Assembly (NCBI RefSeq): GCF_030405905.1
Contig: NZ_JASATW010000028.1
Span: 1-64,000 of the forward strand
Length of the DNA stretch: 64,000 nt
DNA from: Sphaerothrix gracilis
GTDB lineage: Bacteria; Cyanobacteriota; Cyanobacteriia; Phormidesmidales; Phormidesmidaceae
Direction of reading: 5' to 3'
This document shows positions 24,099 to 33,533 of this stretch, one piece after another. Under the pieces are notes generated by a model that was given only the letters and a program-made list of their open reading frames with translations, ran no database searches and was not told the DNA's origin. How positions within the stretch are numbered: the stretch's first letter is position 1; each line of letters opens with the position of its first letter. A program made the translations under genes and the position numbers.

Positions 24099-25212
24099 TA
24101 ATCCGGTTCAGCCTGTTTTGGCACTGCCGCCTGACTTGGCACTGTGGCAGCAGTGCCAGTCTTTAGCCGAACCGGCTGAACGCTGGCGCAGATATTTGCA
24201 CCAGATAGGATTAGCGGCGCTACAGCCCTGGTTTCAAGAAGAGTTTGGCTCGCCGGTTCACGGCTGGCCCGCCGCTGACGCATGGAATATCTGTCAGGTC
24301 GTTGACGGTTTGGCGCTGACGCTGGGACAGCGGCGAATTGTCGTGCTGTTAAGCGAAACCATCGATACGGCCAGGGTACAGGTGCCTCAGGAATGGGTTG
24401 ATATTCCGGGCTGGACGGCTGACTACTATGTGGCAGCCCACGTGGATGTCGATGCGCAGCGGCTGGTGCTGTGGGGCTATGCCCCCTACACCCAGGTGAA
24501 AACGCAGGGGGCTTATGAGCCGCGCGATCGCACCTACAGCCTCAGCGATATCGACCTGATTCAGGATTTTTCTGTCTTTTGGGTGGCGCAACAGCTCGAA
24601 CAGCCGCAAACGGTTTCTATTCCTGCCCTGCCCTTATTACCTACGGCTCAGGCTGAGCGCCTGATTGAGCGGCTAGCGGGTGTCATCGAACCAAGGCTAG
24701 AAATTCCGTTCGGGCAGTGGGGGGCGCTGCTGAGCCAGGAGCGCTGGCGGCAACAGCTTTGGCAGCGCCGTCAGGACATTGTGCCCGTAGATCTGAGCCG
24801 CTGGGTGAGTCAACTATTTGAGCCAGGCTGGCGATCGCTGGAGTCGCTGCTGCCTCAAACCCCAGCCCTGGAATTTCGCTCAGCGGCAATGAGCAATGAG
24901 GCGATCAGCCGGGGCAAGCCTATTGTGCTCGATCCAGCCAGGGGTGAACTGGTGCTGGTGCTGCGGGTAACGCCAGCGGGCGATCGCCGCCGCATTAGCA
25001 TTCAACTGTTTCCCTTGCAGGACACCCTACTTCCCAGCGGCGTCATTCTGGGGTTAGAATTACCGGATACTGCAAGGCAGTTGCAAACGGTGCAGGCAGG
25101 CGAGCAAGACAATTATATTCAGATCCCTAGTTTTCACTGTCCGACCGGGCAGCGGTTTCGGGTCAGCCTCCAGCTAGGGGATGCTATTCTGCGGGAAAAT
25201 TTCATCAGCTAA
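24082..25212 (+). CDS. DUF1822-family protein
   Basis: A 376-residue cytoplasmic-looking protein of the cyanobacterial DUF1822 family, function unknown. Recognisable features are an N-terminal helical part (WQQCQSLAEPAERWRRYLHQ), a beta domain with VPQEWVDIPGWTADYYVAAHVD (about residues 95-120) and LVLWGYAP, and a C-terminal beta-sandwich (VLVLRVTPAGDRRRISIQLFP, then RFRVSLQLGD). ATG 24082 has GAGGGG immediately upstream and overlaps the end of the sigma-like gene; the CHAT-CHASE2 gene starts four bases after its stop. Position suggests a regulatory or accessory role to the sigma-like factor or the membrane protease. Confidence 0.82.
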   Translation: MSLGFDNPVQPVLALPPDLALWQQCQSLAEPAERWRRYLHQIGLAALQPWFQEEFGSPVHGWPAADAWNICQVVDGLALTLGQRRIVVLLSETIDTARVQVPQEWVDIPGWTADYYVAAHVDVDAQRLVLWGYAPYTQVKTQGAYEPRDRTYSLSDIDLIQDFSVFWVAQQLEQPQTVSIPALPLLPTAQAERLIERLAGVIEPRLEIPFGQWGALLSQERWRQQLWQRRQDIVPVDLSRWVSQLFEPGWRSLESLLPQTPALEFRSAAMSNEAISRGKPIVLDPARGELVLVLRVTPAGDRRRISIQLFPLQDTLLPSGVILGLELPDTARQLQTVQAGEQDNYIQIPSFHCPTGQRFRVSLQLGDAILRENFIS

Positions 25213-25216
25213 GGCT

Positions 25217-27577
25217 ATGGAACAGCGCCTGTTGCTCAATCTGGGCCAGGGAGATTGGCAGACTGGTTTTGCCAGCGTGACAGCCCAGCTTTGGGAACCC
25301 GATCAGCCCCCGATTCAGTTTGTCGGCAGCCTGCCAGCCGGGCCGCAGCTTGCCGCCCAGTACCAGCGCTGGCAGCAGCTCTATGAGGCGATCTATGGCA
25401 CTCAAAGTCGCTGGCGGCGCGGCGCGGCTGATTTTGAATTTGAGACGGCAACGCTGACTAACGTGTCCCAGCAAGAGTTTGAAACGCTGGGCACGCTGCT
25501 GCGATCTGATTTTAACCAGTGGCTGATGGCCTCAGCCTTTGCCCCTATTGAACGCCGCCTGCGCACGCAGCTCTCGGCTGATGCTGCCATTCGGGTGATG
25601 CTCACCGCCCATGCCAGAACAGTGCTGCGGTTTCCCTGGCGGCTGTGGCACCTGTTTGAGGACTATCCCAATGCCGAACTTTCTCTCAGCCTGCCGGACT
25701 ATAGCCGGGCTCTCAAGCAGGCCCGCTCAAACCCGCCGGGAATGATTCGGATTTTGGCAGTGCTGGGCAATGACACCAACATCGATATTGAAACGGATCG
25801 GCAGATTCTGGCGCAACTGCCTACGGCTAAAGTAATGCTGCTGGCCCAGCCGACCCTGAGTGAACTGCAGCAACAGCTCTGGGAGTCGAGCTGGGATATT
25901 TTGTTTTTTGCCGGCCACAGCACCAGTCGCGGACAAGGCTGTTTACAGGTCAACCCGACCGAGGCGCTGACGATTGAGCAGCTCAAATACGCGCTACGAC
26001 GAACCATTCAAAATGGCTTACAGCTAGCAATTTTGAACTCTTGCGATGGGCTAGGGCTGGCCTGGGCCTTGGCCGATTTGCACCTGCCCCAGACAATCGT
26101 GATGCGCGAGCCGGTACCCGATGCGATCGCCCATCAGTTTCTCAAAGGGTTTCTGACCCAGTTCTCCACAGGTCAACCGCTCTACAGCTCAGTCCGAGAA
26201 GCCCGCGAAAAGCTCCACGGCCTCACAGATCTGGGAACCTACGCGGCCTGGCTGCCCGTCATTGTGCAAAACCCGGCAGAAGAGCCACCGACCTGGCAGT
26301 CGCTAGCAGGTCAATTAGGAGCTAAGACCCTGCCCGCTTCTCAGCTTCGGCCTAGGCTAAGACCTGACTTTGCTCAAGCCATTTACCGAAGAAGTCTGAG
26401 CACTCTAATCGTTGCCGCCACGGTATTAGGACTGCGCTGGGCCGGCGGACTGCAACCGGCAGAGCTATGGGTCTACGATGCCTTGATGCAGCTACGTCCA
26501 GCCGAAGCTGCTGACCCCCGGCTGGTTGTGGTGGCGGTTGACGAAAGCAGTATTCAGGCTCAGACGGCACCAGAACGGCGCGGTTCCCTGGCCGATGAGA
26601 CCTTGCAGCAGGCTCTAACCCTCCTCGCAGACTATCAGCCTCGGCTTATTGGCCTCGATCTGTACCGCGACTTTGCTGCCAGCAATCCAGTCCTGGGAGA
26701 AGCCCTCTCTCATCCCAATATTGTGGGACTTTGCAAGAGCCGCGATCCGCTCGCCGATGATATTGGCATTAGCCCTCCCCCGGAACTGCCAGCCGCCCAG
26801 GTCGGCTTCAGCGACTTTGTTGAAGATACTGACGGTATTCTGCGACGGCAGTTGCTGACGCTCACCCCCGACCCGGTTTCGCCCTGTACCTCGCCCTACG
26901 GATTTGCCACGCTCATCGCCATTCACTACCTGCATCAGGCAGGGATACAACCGACGTTTACTGCCCAGGGGGATTTACAAATTGGAGATGTCGTCTTTCC
27001 CCGACTAGACAAGCGCGCAGGCGGCCTGCAGCGGATGGATAATGGCGGCAATCAGCTTCTGCTCAATTACCGCGCCGTTCCGGCTCCTGAGCAGATTGCG
27101 GTGACTATCTCGTTGCAGCAGTTGTTGAGCGGGCAGGTGAATCCGGAGCGCATTCGCGATCGCATTGTCCTGATTGGCGTCACGGCACTCAGCAGCGGTG
27201 ATTATTGGGCAACGCCTTATGGTCAGCAAGCTCAGGGCCGCACGGCAGGGGTTTTTATGCAGGCCCAAATGATTAGCCAGATACTCAGCGCCGTGGAGGA
27301 AGGACGGCCCTTAATCTGGGTTTGGCCGCAGTGGGCCGAAGCGGTGTGGATTGTCTTAGGGGCGATCGCGGGTAGCCTGTTGGCGATGCGGTGGAAATCT
27401 TCTCAGTTAGCTATTGCCTGCTTCCTGATAGCCAGCAGTTTGACAGTCGGGGCTTGGGCAACTCTGCTGATAGGCGGGTGGCTGCCGCTGTTGCCAGCTC
27501 TGATAGCCCTCGGCGGCAGTGCCTTCGTGACGGCAGGGTTAGGTCGTTCTGAACTGGGTGATCAACGCGGCGAATAG
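25217..27577 (+). CDS. CHAT caspase-like protease fused to CHASE2 membrane sensor
   Basis: 786 residues from ATG 25217 (chosen because an earlier frame start lies inside DUF1822). Residues about 125-355 form a CHAT domain, a caspase-fold cysteine protease: catalytic histidine in FFAGHSTSRG (H234) and catalytic cysteine in LNSCDGLGLA (C276), with a preceding RFPWRLWHLFEDYPNAELSL region. A membrane helix at 393-411 leads to an extracytoplasmic CHASE2 sensor (about 415-690: LVVVAVDESS, GLDLYRDF, TAGVFMQAQMISQIL), and three helices follow (706-724, 730-752, 754-774). The protein thus has its protease in the cytoplasm ahead of the sensor, whereas CHASE2 usually precedes a C-terminal output domain. 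Probable role: proteolysis triggered by an envelope signal; substrate unknown. Confidence 0.9.
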   Translation: MEQRLLLNLGQGDWQTGFASVTAQLWEPDQPPIQFVGSLPAGPQLAAQYQRWQQLYEAIYGTQSRWRRGAADFEFETATLTNVSQQEFETLGTLLRSDFNQWLMASAFAPIERRLRTQLSADAAIRVMLTAHARTVLRFPWRLWHLFEDYPNAELSLSLPDYSRALKQARSNPPGMIRILAVLGNDTNIDIETDRQILAQLPTAKVMLLAQPTLSELQQQLWESSWDILFFAGHSTSRGQGCLQVNPTEALTIEQLKYALRRTIQNGLQLAILNSCDGLGLAWALADLHLPQTIVMREPVPDAIAHQFLKGFLTQFSTGQPLYSSVREAREKLHGLTDLGTYAAWLPVIVQNPAEEPPTWQSLAGQLGAKTLPASQLRPRLRPDFAQAIYRRSLSTLIVAATVLGLRWAGGLQPAELWVYDALMQLRPAEAADPRLVVVAVDESSIQAQTAPERRGSLADETLQQALTLLADYQPRLIGLDLYRDFAASNPVLGEALSHPNIVGLCKSRDPLADDIGISPPPELPAAQVGFSDFVEDTDGILRRQLLTLTPDPVSPCTSPYGFATLIAIHYLHQAGIQPTFTAQGDLQIGDVVFPRLDKRAGGLQRMDNGGNQLLLNYRAVPAPEQIAVTISLQQLLSGQVNPERIRDRIVLIGVTALSSGDYWATPYGQQAQGRTAGVFMQAQMISQILSAVEEGRPLIWVWPQWAEAVWIVLGAIAGSLLAMRWKSSQLAIACFLIASSLTVGAWATLLIGGWLPLLPALIALGGSAFVTAGLGRSELGDQRGE

Positions 27578-27610
27578 CTCAATCTACTGTGTTTTTAGGA
27601 GATTTTGGCA

Positions 27611-28351
27611 ATGGGATATATCGTTTGGCGCTTTGAACTAAAACCAGTCAGTTTTCTATTGGGGTTGGCAATGGTGGGGCTGAATCTGATGCCGCTGGCC
27701 CGGGCCCAAACTCTACCCACGCCCCCACCGGATCAGGGAGCCCCCACCGGACGTCAGCGTGGCGGGGCTTCTCGAGGTGACTGCAGAGACTACCAGGATC
27801 TAACGGCGCTGGTGCCCGTAGTTGACGGTATCGTCTGGAGTCAGACCGCGAGCGCAACGCCGAGCTTTTTCTTTTACCTGCCCAATGCCCTAAACCAGAC
27901 TATCCCGCTGGAATTTGTCGTCCAAGATAGCCGCGACAACTACGCCTACCGCAAGCAGTTTTCAGGCAATATTCCGGCGGGCATTCTAGCTATTCCCGTC
28001 CCCTCAGAGAGCAGCGGACTAAACCCTGGTGAAGCTTACACCTGGACGTTTTCAATCTATTGCGATGCGGCTCGGCCTTCAGCCTCAGTTTTTGTCTCCG
28101 GCACGATTAGCCGCGTGGCTGAGTCAGCGGCCACAGAGCCCAGCAGCAACCCAACGCCAGCAATGCGGCTTGATCTCGCTAGGCATTATGCCGCTGAGGG
28201 ACTCTGGCACGAAGCAATAGAAATCACTCTGTCCCTATATCAGGCTGAGCCTGGCAAGGCCGAGTATCTGGAAACCCTGGAGTCCCTATTCGAAGCTGCC
28301 GGACTTGATGAGCTTTCACCGGCCATTTCAGTTCATGAGGTGCCAGAATGA
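27611..28351 (+). CDS. DUF928-family secreted protein
   Basis: About 246 residues with an N-terminal signal peptide (SFLLGLAMVGLNLMPLARA, cleavage near RAQ). The mature part shows the DUF928 pattern: RQRGGASRGDC, LTALVPV, SATPSFFFYLP, YRKQFSGNIPAGILAIPVP and YTWTFSIYCD, a beta-rich envelope domain of unknown function found mainly in cyanobacteria; the last 60 residues form short helices (LDLARHYAAEGLWHEAIE) of TPR-like character. AGGAG ends 10 bases before ATG 27611. Its TGA overlaps the ATG of the exoprotein gene (ATGA), implying translational coupling, so the two products are likely needed together at the cell surface. Confidence 0.88.
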   Translation: MGYIVWRFELKPVSFLLGLAMVGLNLMPLARAQTLPTPPPDQGAPTGRQRGGASRGDCRDYQDLTALVPVVDGIVWSQTASATPSFFFYLPNALNQTIPLEFVVQDSRDNYAYRKQFSGNIPAGILAIPVPSESSGLNPGEAYTWTFSIYCDAARPSASVFVSGTISRVAESAATEPSSNPTPAMRLDLARHYAAEGLWHEAIEITLSLYQAEPGKAEYLETLESLFEAAGLDELSPAISVHEVPE

Positions 28352-31300
28352 TGCGCCAGGTCACTTCAATCAAACTGGCCGTGATTGTGGCAGCGGTCTT
28401 GACGCCTAGCTTGGCAAAGGCCCAAATTACACCAGATGCAACTCTAGGCATAGAGGCTTCCGTTGTGGAGACTAGCGTAGTGAATGGTAACCCAACGCAG
28501 CTAATTGAGGGGGGAGCTATTCGGCAGAGCAATCTGTTCCACAGCTTCAGCGAATTTAACTTAGCCCCAGGGGAAGCCGCTTACTTTGCCAGTCCCAGCG
28601 GTATTACTAACATTCTGAGCCGAGTAACCGGGTTCAGCGCCTCCCATATTGATGGTTTGCTAGGGGTTGAGGGTACTGCCAACCTGTTTTTTCTCAATCC
28701 CAACGGCATCTTCTTTGGCCCCGGTGCAAAGTTAGACATTCGAGGCTCGTTTCTGGCAAGCACCGCAGACAGTATTGCCTTTACCGATGGCAGTGAATTT
28801 CAGGCGACCCGGCCAGAAACCTCGCTGCTGACTGTTAGCGTGCCGCTGGGAATTCAGCTCAACACTCAACCGCAAGGCAACTTGACCAACCAGGCCAGTT
28901 TAGCGATCGCCCCCGGCCAAACCCTGACGCTGCTGGGCAATACCGTCTTAAACACAGGCCAGCTTGCAGCCCCAGGCGGTACGGTGCAAATTCTAGGTAA
29001 TCGAGTTGGCCTACTGGAACAAGCGACGCTCGATGTTTCTGACACAACCGCAGGCGGTACGGTGCAAATTGGCGGCGATATTCCAGGGCAAACAACCTTG
29101 CCTCGCGCTCTGCGAACCTTCATTGGTCCTGACGCCAGGATTGCAGCCGATGGACAAGTCAGTGGCGGACAAGTTGTAATTTGGTCAGAGGAAGCAACCG
29201 CGTTTTACGGCCATATCAGCGCCGTCGGTGATGAACAGGGTGGCCTAGCTGAAGTCTCTGGCAAACAGGACTTGGCTTTCCAAGGTACCGTCGATTTGAG
29301 CAGCGCCAGCGGCCAGATTGGAACATTGCTGCTTGATCCGGCCAATATCGTAATTGTCAATGGGGCGGCTGGAGTAAACGATAATCAGGTGCTGACGGAT
29401 AATCAGGTGCTCTTTGGCGATGGCGCAGTTAATGACACATTTGAAATTGCCGCAGCGACTCTAGAGAGCTTATCTGGGAACGCGAACCTAGTGCTGCAGG
29501 CCACCAATGACATCACCGTTAACGACCTGACAGATGACAGCTTGGTGTTTGCCAATGGCACAGGCTCAATTGAGCTAATGGCGGATAGCGATCGCAATGG
29601 CGTTGGCGACTTTGTCATGGCAGATACCGCAGACACGCTGTTTACTAATGAGCGAGCTATCCGGATTTCTGGGGCCAGTTTAGTTCTAGGCAATATTGAT
29701 ACTGGCTTTGCCGGTAACCTGACGGGTTTACCGATAAGCATTTTGCCCTCTGGCAATCTTAAAGGCGGAGCGATCGCGCTTGTAGCTCACGGGGGCAATA
29801 TTAGCGCGGGCAACCTCAGTATTCCAGAATTGGGGGCAGGCGGCGAGATTCTAGCCAATGGAGATATCGCCTTCGGTGACTACACGGGCGCTGCGCTGCG
29901 GGCTGCGGCGACGGGCAGCATTGCCGCTGGCGACATCACCATCACCGGCCCTGACCTGAACTTAGTTGCCGACGGATCTGGGTCTGATCAGGACTTGCTG
30001 GCGAGCAGCCGAGCCGCAATTTTGCGAGCCGGCGTAGCTACCGTCGCTGGCATAGACCCGATTGACGGCACTCCTATTGCTCTAGGTCCAGTCGCTGGAG
30101 AGCAATCGGGCAACATTTTGGTCAACAGTGTTGCCACATCTGCTTTGGAAATCAGCAATGAAGACGGGGGTCCCATTATTCTGGCCGCTCCCGGAGATAT
30201 CACAGTTGATCGATCTTTAAGCTCATTTGCATCAACGGGCGTTGGGGACGCTGGCAACGGCGGGGCCATTTCTATTGCGTCTGAGTTTGGCGATATTACC
30301 GTCAACGGTTTCTTTATAGAATCGTATTCGCTAGCCTATGCCCCTTTTGGTAATTCTGGGGATGCAGGACCCATTTCTATCTTCTCTGAGTCTGGTGATA
30401 TTACCGTCAACGGTTTTACCCAGACAGTATCGTATGCAAACTTTGCCGGAAATTCGGGTAATGGAGCCACAATCTCCGTTTTTTCTGGCTCCGGCGACAT
30501 TAATCTCGGCGGTTTAGATTCATTCTCTCAATCAAATGAGGGGGACGCCGGTAACGGCGGGGATATTTTTATCTCCTCTAATTCGGGCAGCATCGTTACC
30601 GGCGGTGGTTTAGGGTCAGGCTCATATGCCAGCCCAGGTCAGGGAGGCAATGCTGGCAACATTTCTATTTTCTCTGAGACTGGCAACGTTACGATTCAGG
30701 ATTTTTTGAGCGCGTCCTCGTACTCCATATCGGGTAACGCTGGAGACGGTGGCAATATTTCTGTAACCTCTACCGCTGGCAATGTTGTAGTTGATGCCCT
30801 ATCTTCCATATCAAATTCGGACTCAGGTAACGCTGCAAATGGCGGAGACATTCTGCTTGCGTCTGATTCCGGAGATGTTACCGTCCTTCGGAGCTTGTCT
30901 TCTTACTCGTTTTCAGAGTTGGGCAGCACCGGCAGCGGAGGAGATATATCTCTGCTTTCGAGGGCAGGGCGCGTTCTTGGCGGTAGCAGCGATACCGGTA
31001 CTATTCAGGGATTGTTTGCCTTCTCCGCGTCGCAGTCAGGAGAACCCGCCCAGTCAGGTGGAACCGTCACGCTCGCAGGCAGCGCTGTTTCCAATATTGA
31101 TGTTTATACCTTTTCAAGCGGCGGGCAATCAGGCAATGTAGAAATTCGCAGCCTCAGCGATCGCCTAGTCATAAACGATTTGCTGTTGACAACTAGCGGC
31201 CAAGTCGAAATTCCTGACCCTGTTTCTTTTGGCCAGACAATTAGCCTTAATTTGAGCGATTTTGGTCAGGCTGGCAATACTTTGATTACCAGCGCTGGGG

Positions 31301-33045
31301 ATATCACGTTTAATAACGTTGAGATTCAGAGCAGCGCCAACGGCAGTCAGCCTGCAGGCGGGGTCATGATCAACAGTCCCGGTCAGGTGACGTTTAATAA
31401 CAGCCAGATTCTCAGCAATGCCAACCGTGAAGGCGCTGCTGGACGAATTGACATCACGGCCAATCGACTGGTGCTGGGCAACGGCGGTCGCCTGTTTGCA
31501 GCCACATCAGGGTCGGGCGATGGCGGCACCATTGCCGTCAACGCCACCGACGCGGTGCTGTTGGGAGAAGGCGTCCAAAATTTTGAGCCAGTCATCTCCG
31601 TTGAGGCCAGCGGGTCCGGCAGACCGGGCAATATTGTGATCAACACGCCCAATTTTGTCCTGTCTGAAACCGCCAGAATCACGGCAACCGCAACGGCAAC
31701 TGCAACAAATCTTGATGGCGGCGGCAGCATCACCCTCAACGCCAACCAAATGGACTTGGCCGGAACTGTAGGCATCTTTGCCGAAACTCAGGGGCAGTCC
31801 CCGGGTGGCGTGCTGACGCTGCGGCCCTACCAGGTTAACCCGGACCTAGGCATAACGCTGGTGCCGGGGGCAGTAGTGTCTGCCTCAACAACTGGCAGCG
31901 GCAACGGCGGTGGTCTCCAAATCCTGGCTCCAGGAGCGATCGCCATCAGCGGTCCCGGTCTTTTAGCGGTAGAGACCAGCGGCCTGGGGCGCGGGGGCAA
32001 CATCACAGCCGAGTCTCAACGCCTGAGGCTGTCTGATGGCGTTACCCTGTCGGCCTCCACCACCGGCCCCGGTCCTGCAGGTGATATTACCTTTAGTCTT
32101 TCTGAGCATCTCGAAATTAACGGCAGCACGGTCGAGTCTAGTACGGGACCCGGCTCAACCGGTATTGGTGGCAATATTGTGGTGAATGCGGCGACGACAA
32201 CGCTCCGTAATGGCGGACAAATTGCGGTCAATTCGGCTGGGCAAGGCGAGGGCGGCAGCGTCACATTGACGTCTGACCAGCTCTTTTTAGACCGTAGCCG
32301 CATCACTGCCAATACCCGCAGCAGCAACGGGGGAAATCTTACTTTCAATCTTGGGGAAGTCCTACTGCTGAGAAACGGCAGTCTGATTTCGACGGAAGCC
32401 GGTACGGCAGGAGCCGGGGGCGACGGCGGCGACATTACCCTGAACTTACCGGGTGGCTTTATCGTGGCTGTTCCTATTGAAAACAGCGATATCCGGGCCA
32501 ACGCTTTTGAAGGCAACGGGGGTAATGTCAACGTCACAGCCCGCAATCTCCTGGGTATTGCTTTTCGGCCCAATGTCCTCGATACCCCTCTCAGCGACAT
32601 CACCGCCAGTTCCCAGTTTGGCAACAATGGCACAGTCAACATCGACGAGCTGAATCCCGATGTGGCTCAGGACGATGCCATCCTACCCGCTGAAACCGCT
32701 CCTCCCACCCTAGCGCCAGGCTGTCGGGCTCAGGGGTCGCAGACAGGTAGCTTTGTCATGACTGGACGCGGCGGCCTTCCCACCAATCCCGCCGACCCGC
32801 TCAGTGCCGATACCGTCTGGCAAGATCTAGCACCTATCTCAGGGCTGGACGAAGGCGATACCGTTTCACTCAGCCAGGACACTGTTGCGACCTCCGATCA
32901 GTCCCCTGACGCCCCTATAGTTGAGGCCCGCAGCTGGACTCGCGTTGCGGATGGCACAGTCATCTTTTTAGCTGAGGCGACTGAAAGACCGAGTTTCTTT
33001 ATGCCAATGGCTGGCTGTCAGGTGCCGTCAGCGATCGCCCGCTAA
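28348..33045 (+). CDS. Two-partner-secretion exoprotein (filamentous-haemagglutinin type)
   Basis: 1565 residues. Signal peptide (KLAVIVAAVLTPSLAKA) then a TPS domain (about residues 30-280): IRQSNLFHSFSEFNLAPGEA, ILSRVTGFSASHIDG and the signature FFLNPNGIFFGPGAKLDI. Such proteins cross the outer membrane through a TpsB/FhaC barrel and fold into a beta-helix. Residues about 600-890 hold degenerate repeats of GNAGDGGNISVTS-type text, 35-45 residues each, followed by further beta-helix rungs. The C-terminus has LAPGCRAQG, SFVMTGRGGLPTNP and TVWQDL, a tail common to cyanobacterial members. No TpsB gene is adjacent. It is coupled to DUF928 by an ATGA overlap and followed by a terminator-like hairpin with a T run. 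Confidence 0.92.
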   Translation: MMRQVTSIKLAVIVAAVLTPSLAKAQITPDATLGIEASVVETSVVNGNPTQLIEGGAIRQSNLFHSFSEFNLAPGEAAYFASPSGITNILSRVTGFSASHIDGLLGVEGTANLFFLNPNGIFFGPGAKLDIRGSFLASTADSIAFTDGSEFQATRPETSLLTVSVPLGIQLNTQPQGNLTNQASLAIAPGQTLTLLGNTVLNTGQLAAPGGTVQILGNRVGLLEQATLDVSDTTAGGTVQIGGDIPGQTTLPRALRTFIGPDARIAADGQVSGGQVVIWSEEATAFYGHISAVGDEQGGLAEVSGKQDLAFQGTVDLSSASGQIGTLLLDPANIVIVNGAAGVNDNQVLTDNQVLFGDGAVNDTFEIAAATLESLSGNANLVLQATNDITVNDLTDDSLVFANGTGSIELMADSDRNGVGDFVMADTADTLFTNERAIRISGASLVLGNIDTGFAGNLTGLPISILPSGNLKGGAIALVAHGGNISAGNLSIPELGAGGEILANGDIAFGDYTGAALRAAATGSIAAGDITITGPDLNLVADGSGSDQDLLASSRAAILRAGVATVAGIDPIDGTPIALGPVAGEQSGNILVNSVATSALEISNEDGGPIILAAPGDITVDRSLSSFASTGVGDAGNGGAISIASEFGDITVNGFFIESYSLAYAPFGNSGDAGPISIFSESGDITVNGFTQTVSYANFAGNSGNGATISVFSGSGDINLGGLDSFSQSNEGDAGNGGDIFISSNSGSIVTGGGLGSGSYASPGQGGNAGNISIFSETGNVTIQDFLSASSYSISGNAGDGGNISVTSTAGNVVVDALSSISNSDSGNAANGGDILLASDSGDVTVLRSLSSYSFSELGSTGSGGDISLLSRAGRVLGGSSDTGTIQGLFAFSASQSGEPAQSGGTVTLAGSAVSNIDVYTFSSGGQSGNVEIRSLSDRLVINDLLLTTSGQVEIPDPVSFGQTISLNLSDFGQAGNTLITSAGDITFNNVEIQSSANGSQPAGGVMINSPGQVTFNNSQILSNANREGAAGRIDITANRLVLGNGGRLFAATSGSGDGGTIAVNATDAVLLGEGVQNFEPVISVEASGSGRPGNIVINTPNFVLSETARITATATATATNLDGGGSITLNANQMDLAGTVGIFAETQGQSPGGVLTLRPYQVNPDLGITLVPGAVVSASTTGSGNGGGLQILAPGAIAISGPGLLAVETSGLGRGGNITAESQRLRLSDGVTLSASTTGPGPAGDITFSLSEHLEINGSTVESSTGPGSTGIGGNIVVNAATTTLRNGGQIAVNSAGQGEGGSVTLTSDQLFLDRSRITANTRSSNGGNLTFNLGEVLLLRNGSLISTEAGTAGAGGDGGDITLNLPGGFIVAVPIENSDIRANAFEGNGGNVNVTARNLLGIAFRPNVLDTPLSDITASSQFGNNGTVNIDELNPDVAQDDAILPAETAPPTLAPGCRAQGSQTGSFVMTGRGGLPTNPADPLSADTVWQDLAPISGLDEGDTVSLSQDTVATSDQSPDAPIVEARSWTRVADGTVIFLAEATERPSFFMPMAGCQVPSAIAR

Positions 33046-33074
33046 GATCGCCCACTAGCTCAACCGCCCAGAAA

Positions 33075-33131
33075 GAGATTATCAATCTCATCGCTGCGAA
33101 TCCCCATTTGGAGATTCCAGCACTTTTTTTT
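33075..33131 (+). terminator. Hairpins with T run after the exoprotein gene
   Basis: GAGATT-atc-AATCTC (33075-33089) is followed by GAATC (33098-33102) pairing with GATTC (33113-33117) and a run of eight T at 33124-33131. Together they form a plausible end for the five-gene operon. Confidence 0.6.
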
Positions 33132-33227
33132 GGAAAGTTTTAGCGTGAGCGCTGCATACTCGACTCACATCATCCGTATATCTCTCTAAGTACACCCCCG
33201 TAATGCATCACTACTGGAGCCGTACAC

Positions 33228-33500
33228 ATGGAGAAACTATCGGAAAAGCAAGCATAAAGAATTGGCTTCATCTGTGAGACGGGTAAACCGTTAGCGATAT
33301 TTTGTCAGCCTAATTCTGAATTCAATCAAGTCAGAACTTACGCACTTGACGAGATTTTAACTGATCGCGGAATCGGCCTGGCTGTTGCCATCCCCCAGAC
33401 TCAAGGGGGCAGGAAAGAGCCTGTCGCCATCGCAGTGTCTCGAAATTTTAGCGGCGTAATTTCTCAAGGCGAAGCATTCAGGGTGAAGCTCAGAAAATAG
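33228..33500 (+). pseudogene. Small gene interrupted by an in-frame stop
   Basis: GGAG (33216-33219) and ATG 33228 open a frame that hits TAA at codon 10 (33255-33257) and then stays open, in the same frame, for 80 more codons to TAG 33498-33500. The open part reads like a real protein: IGFICETGKPLAIFCQPN, ALDEILTDRGIGLAVAIP, PVAIAVSRNFSGVI, ending GEAFRVKLRK. I do not recognise the family. Either the gene is dead, or translation restarts downstream of the stop. It precedes the coiled-coil gene by 33 bases and may once have been the first gene of that cassette. Confidence 0.5.
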
Positions 33501-33533
33501 TGTACTCAGCAAACTTTATAGAGGCTTGAAATT

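Noticed and set aside
32016..32642. 208-codon minus-strand open frame inside the exoprotein gene
   Set aside because: Composition (Pro/Leu/Ser/Arg-rich) is the antisense of Gly/Asn-rich beta-helix repeats.
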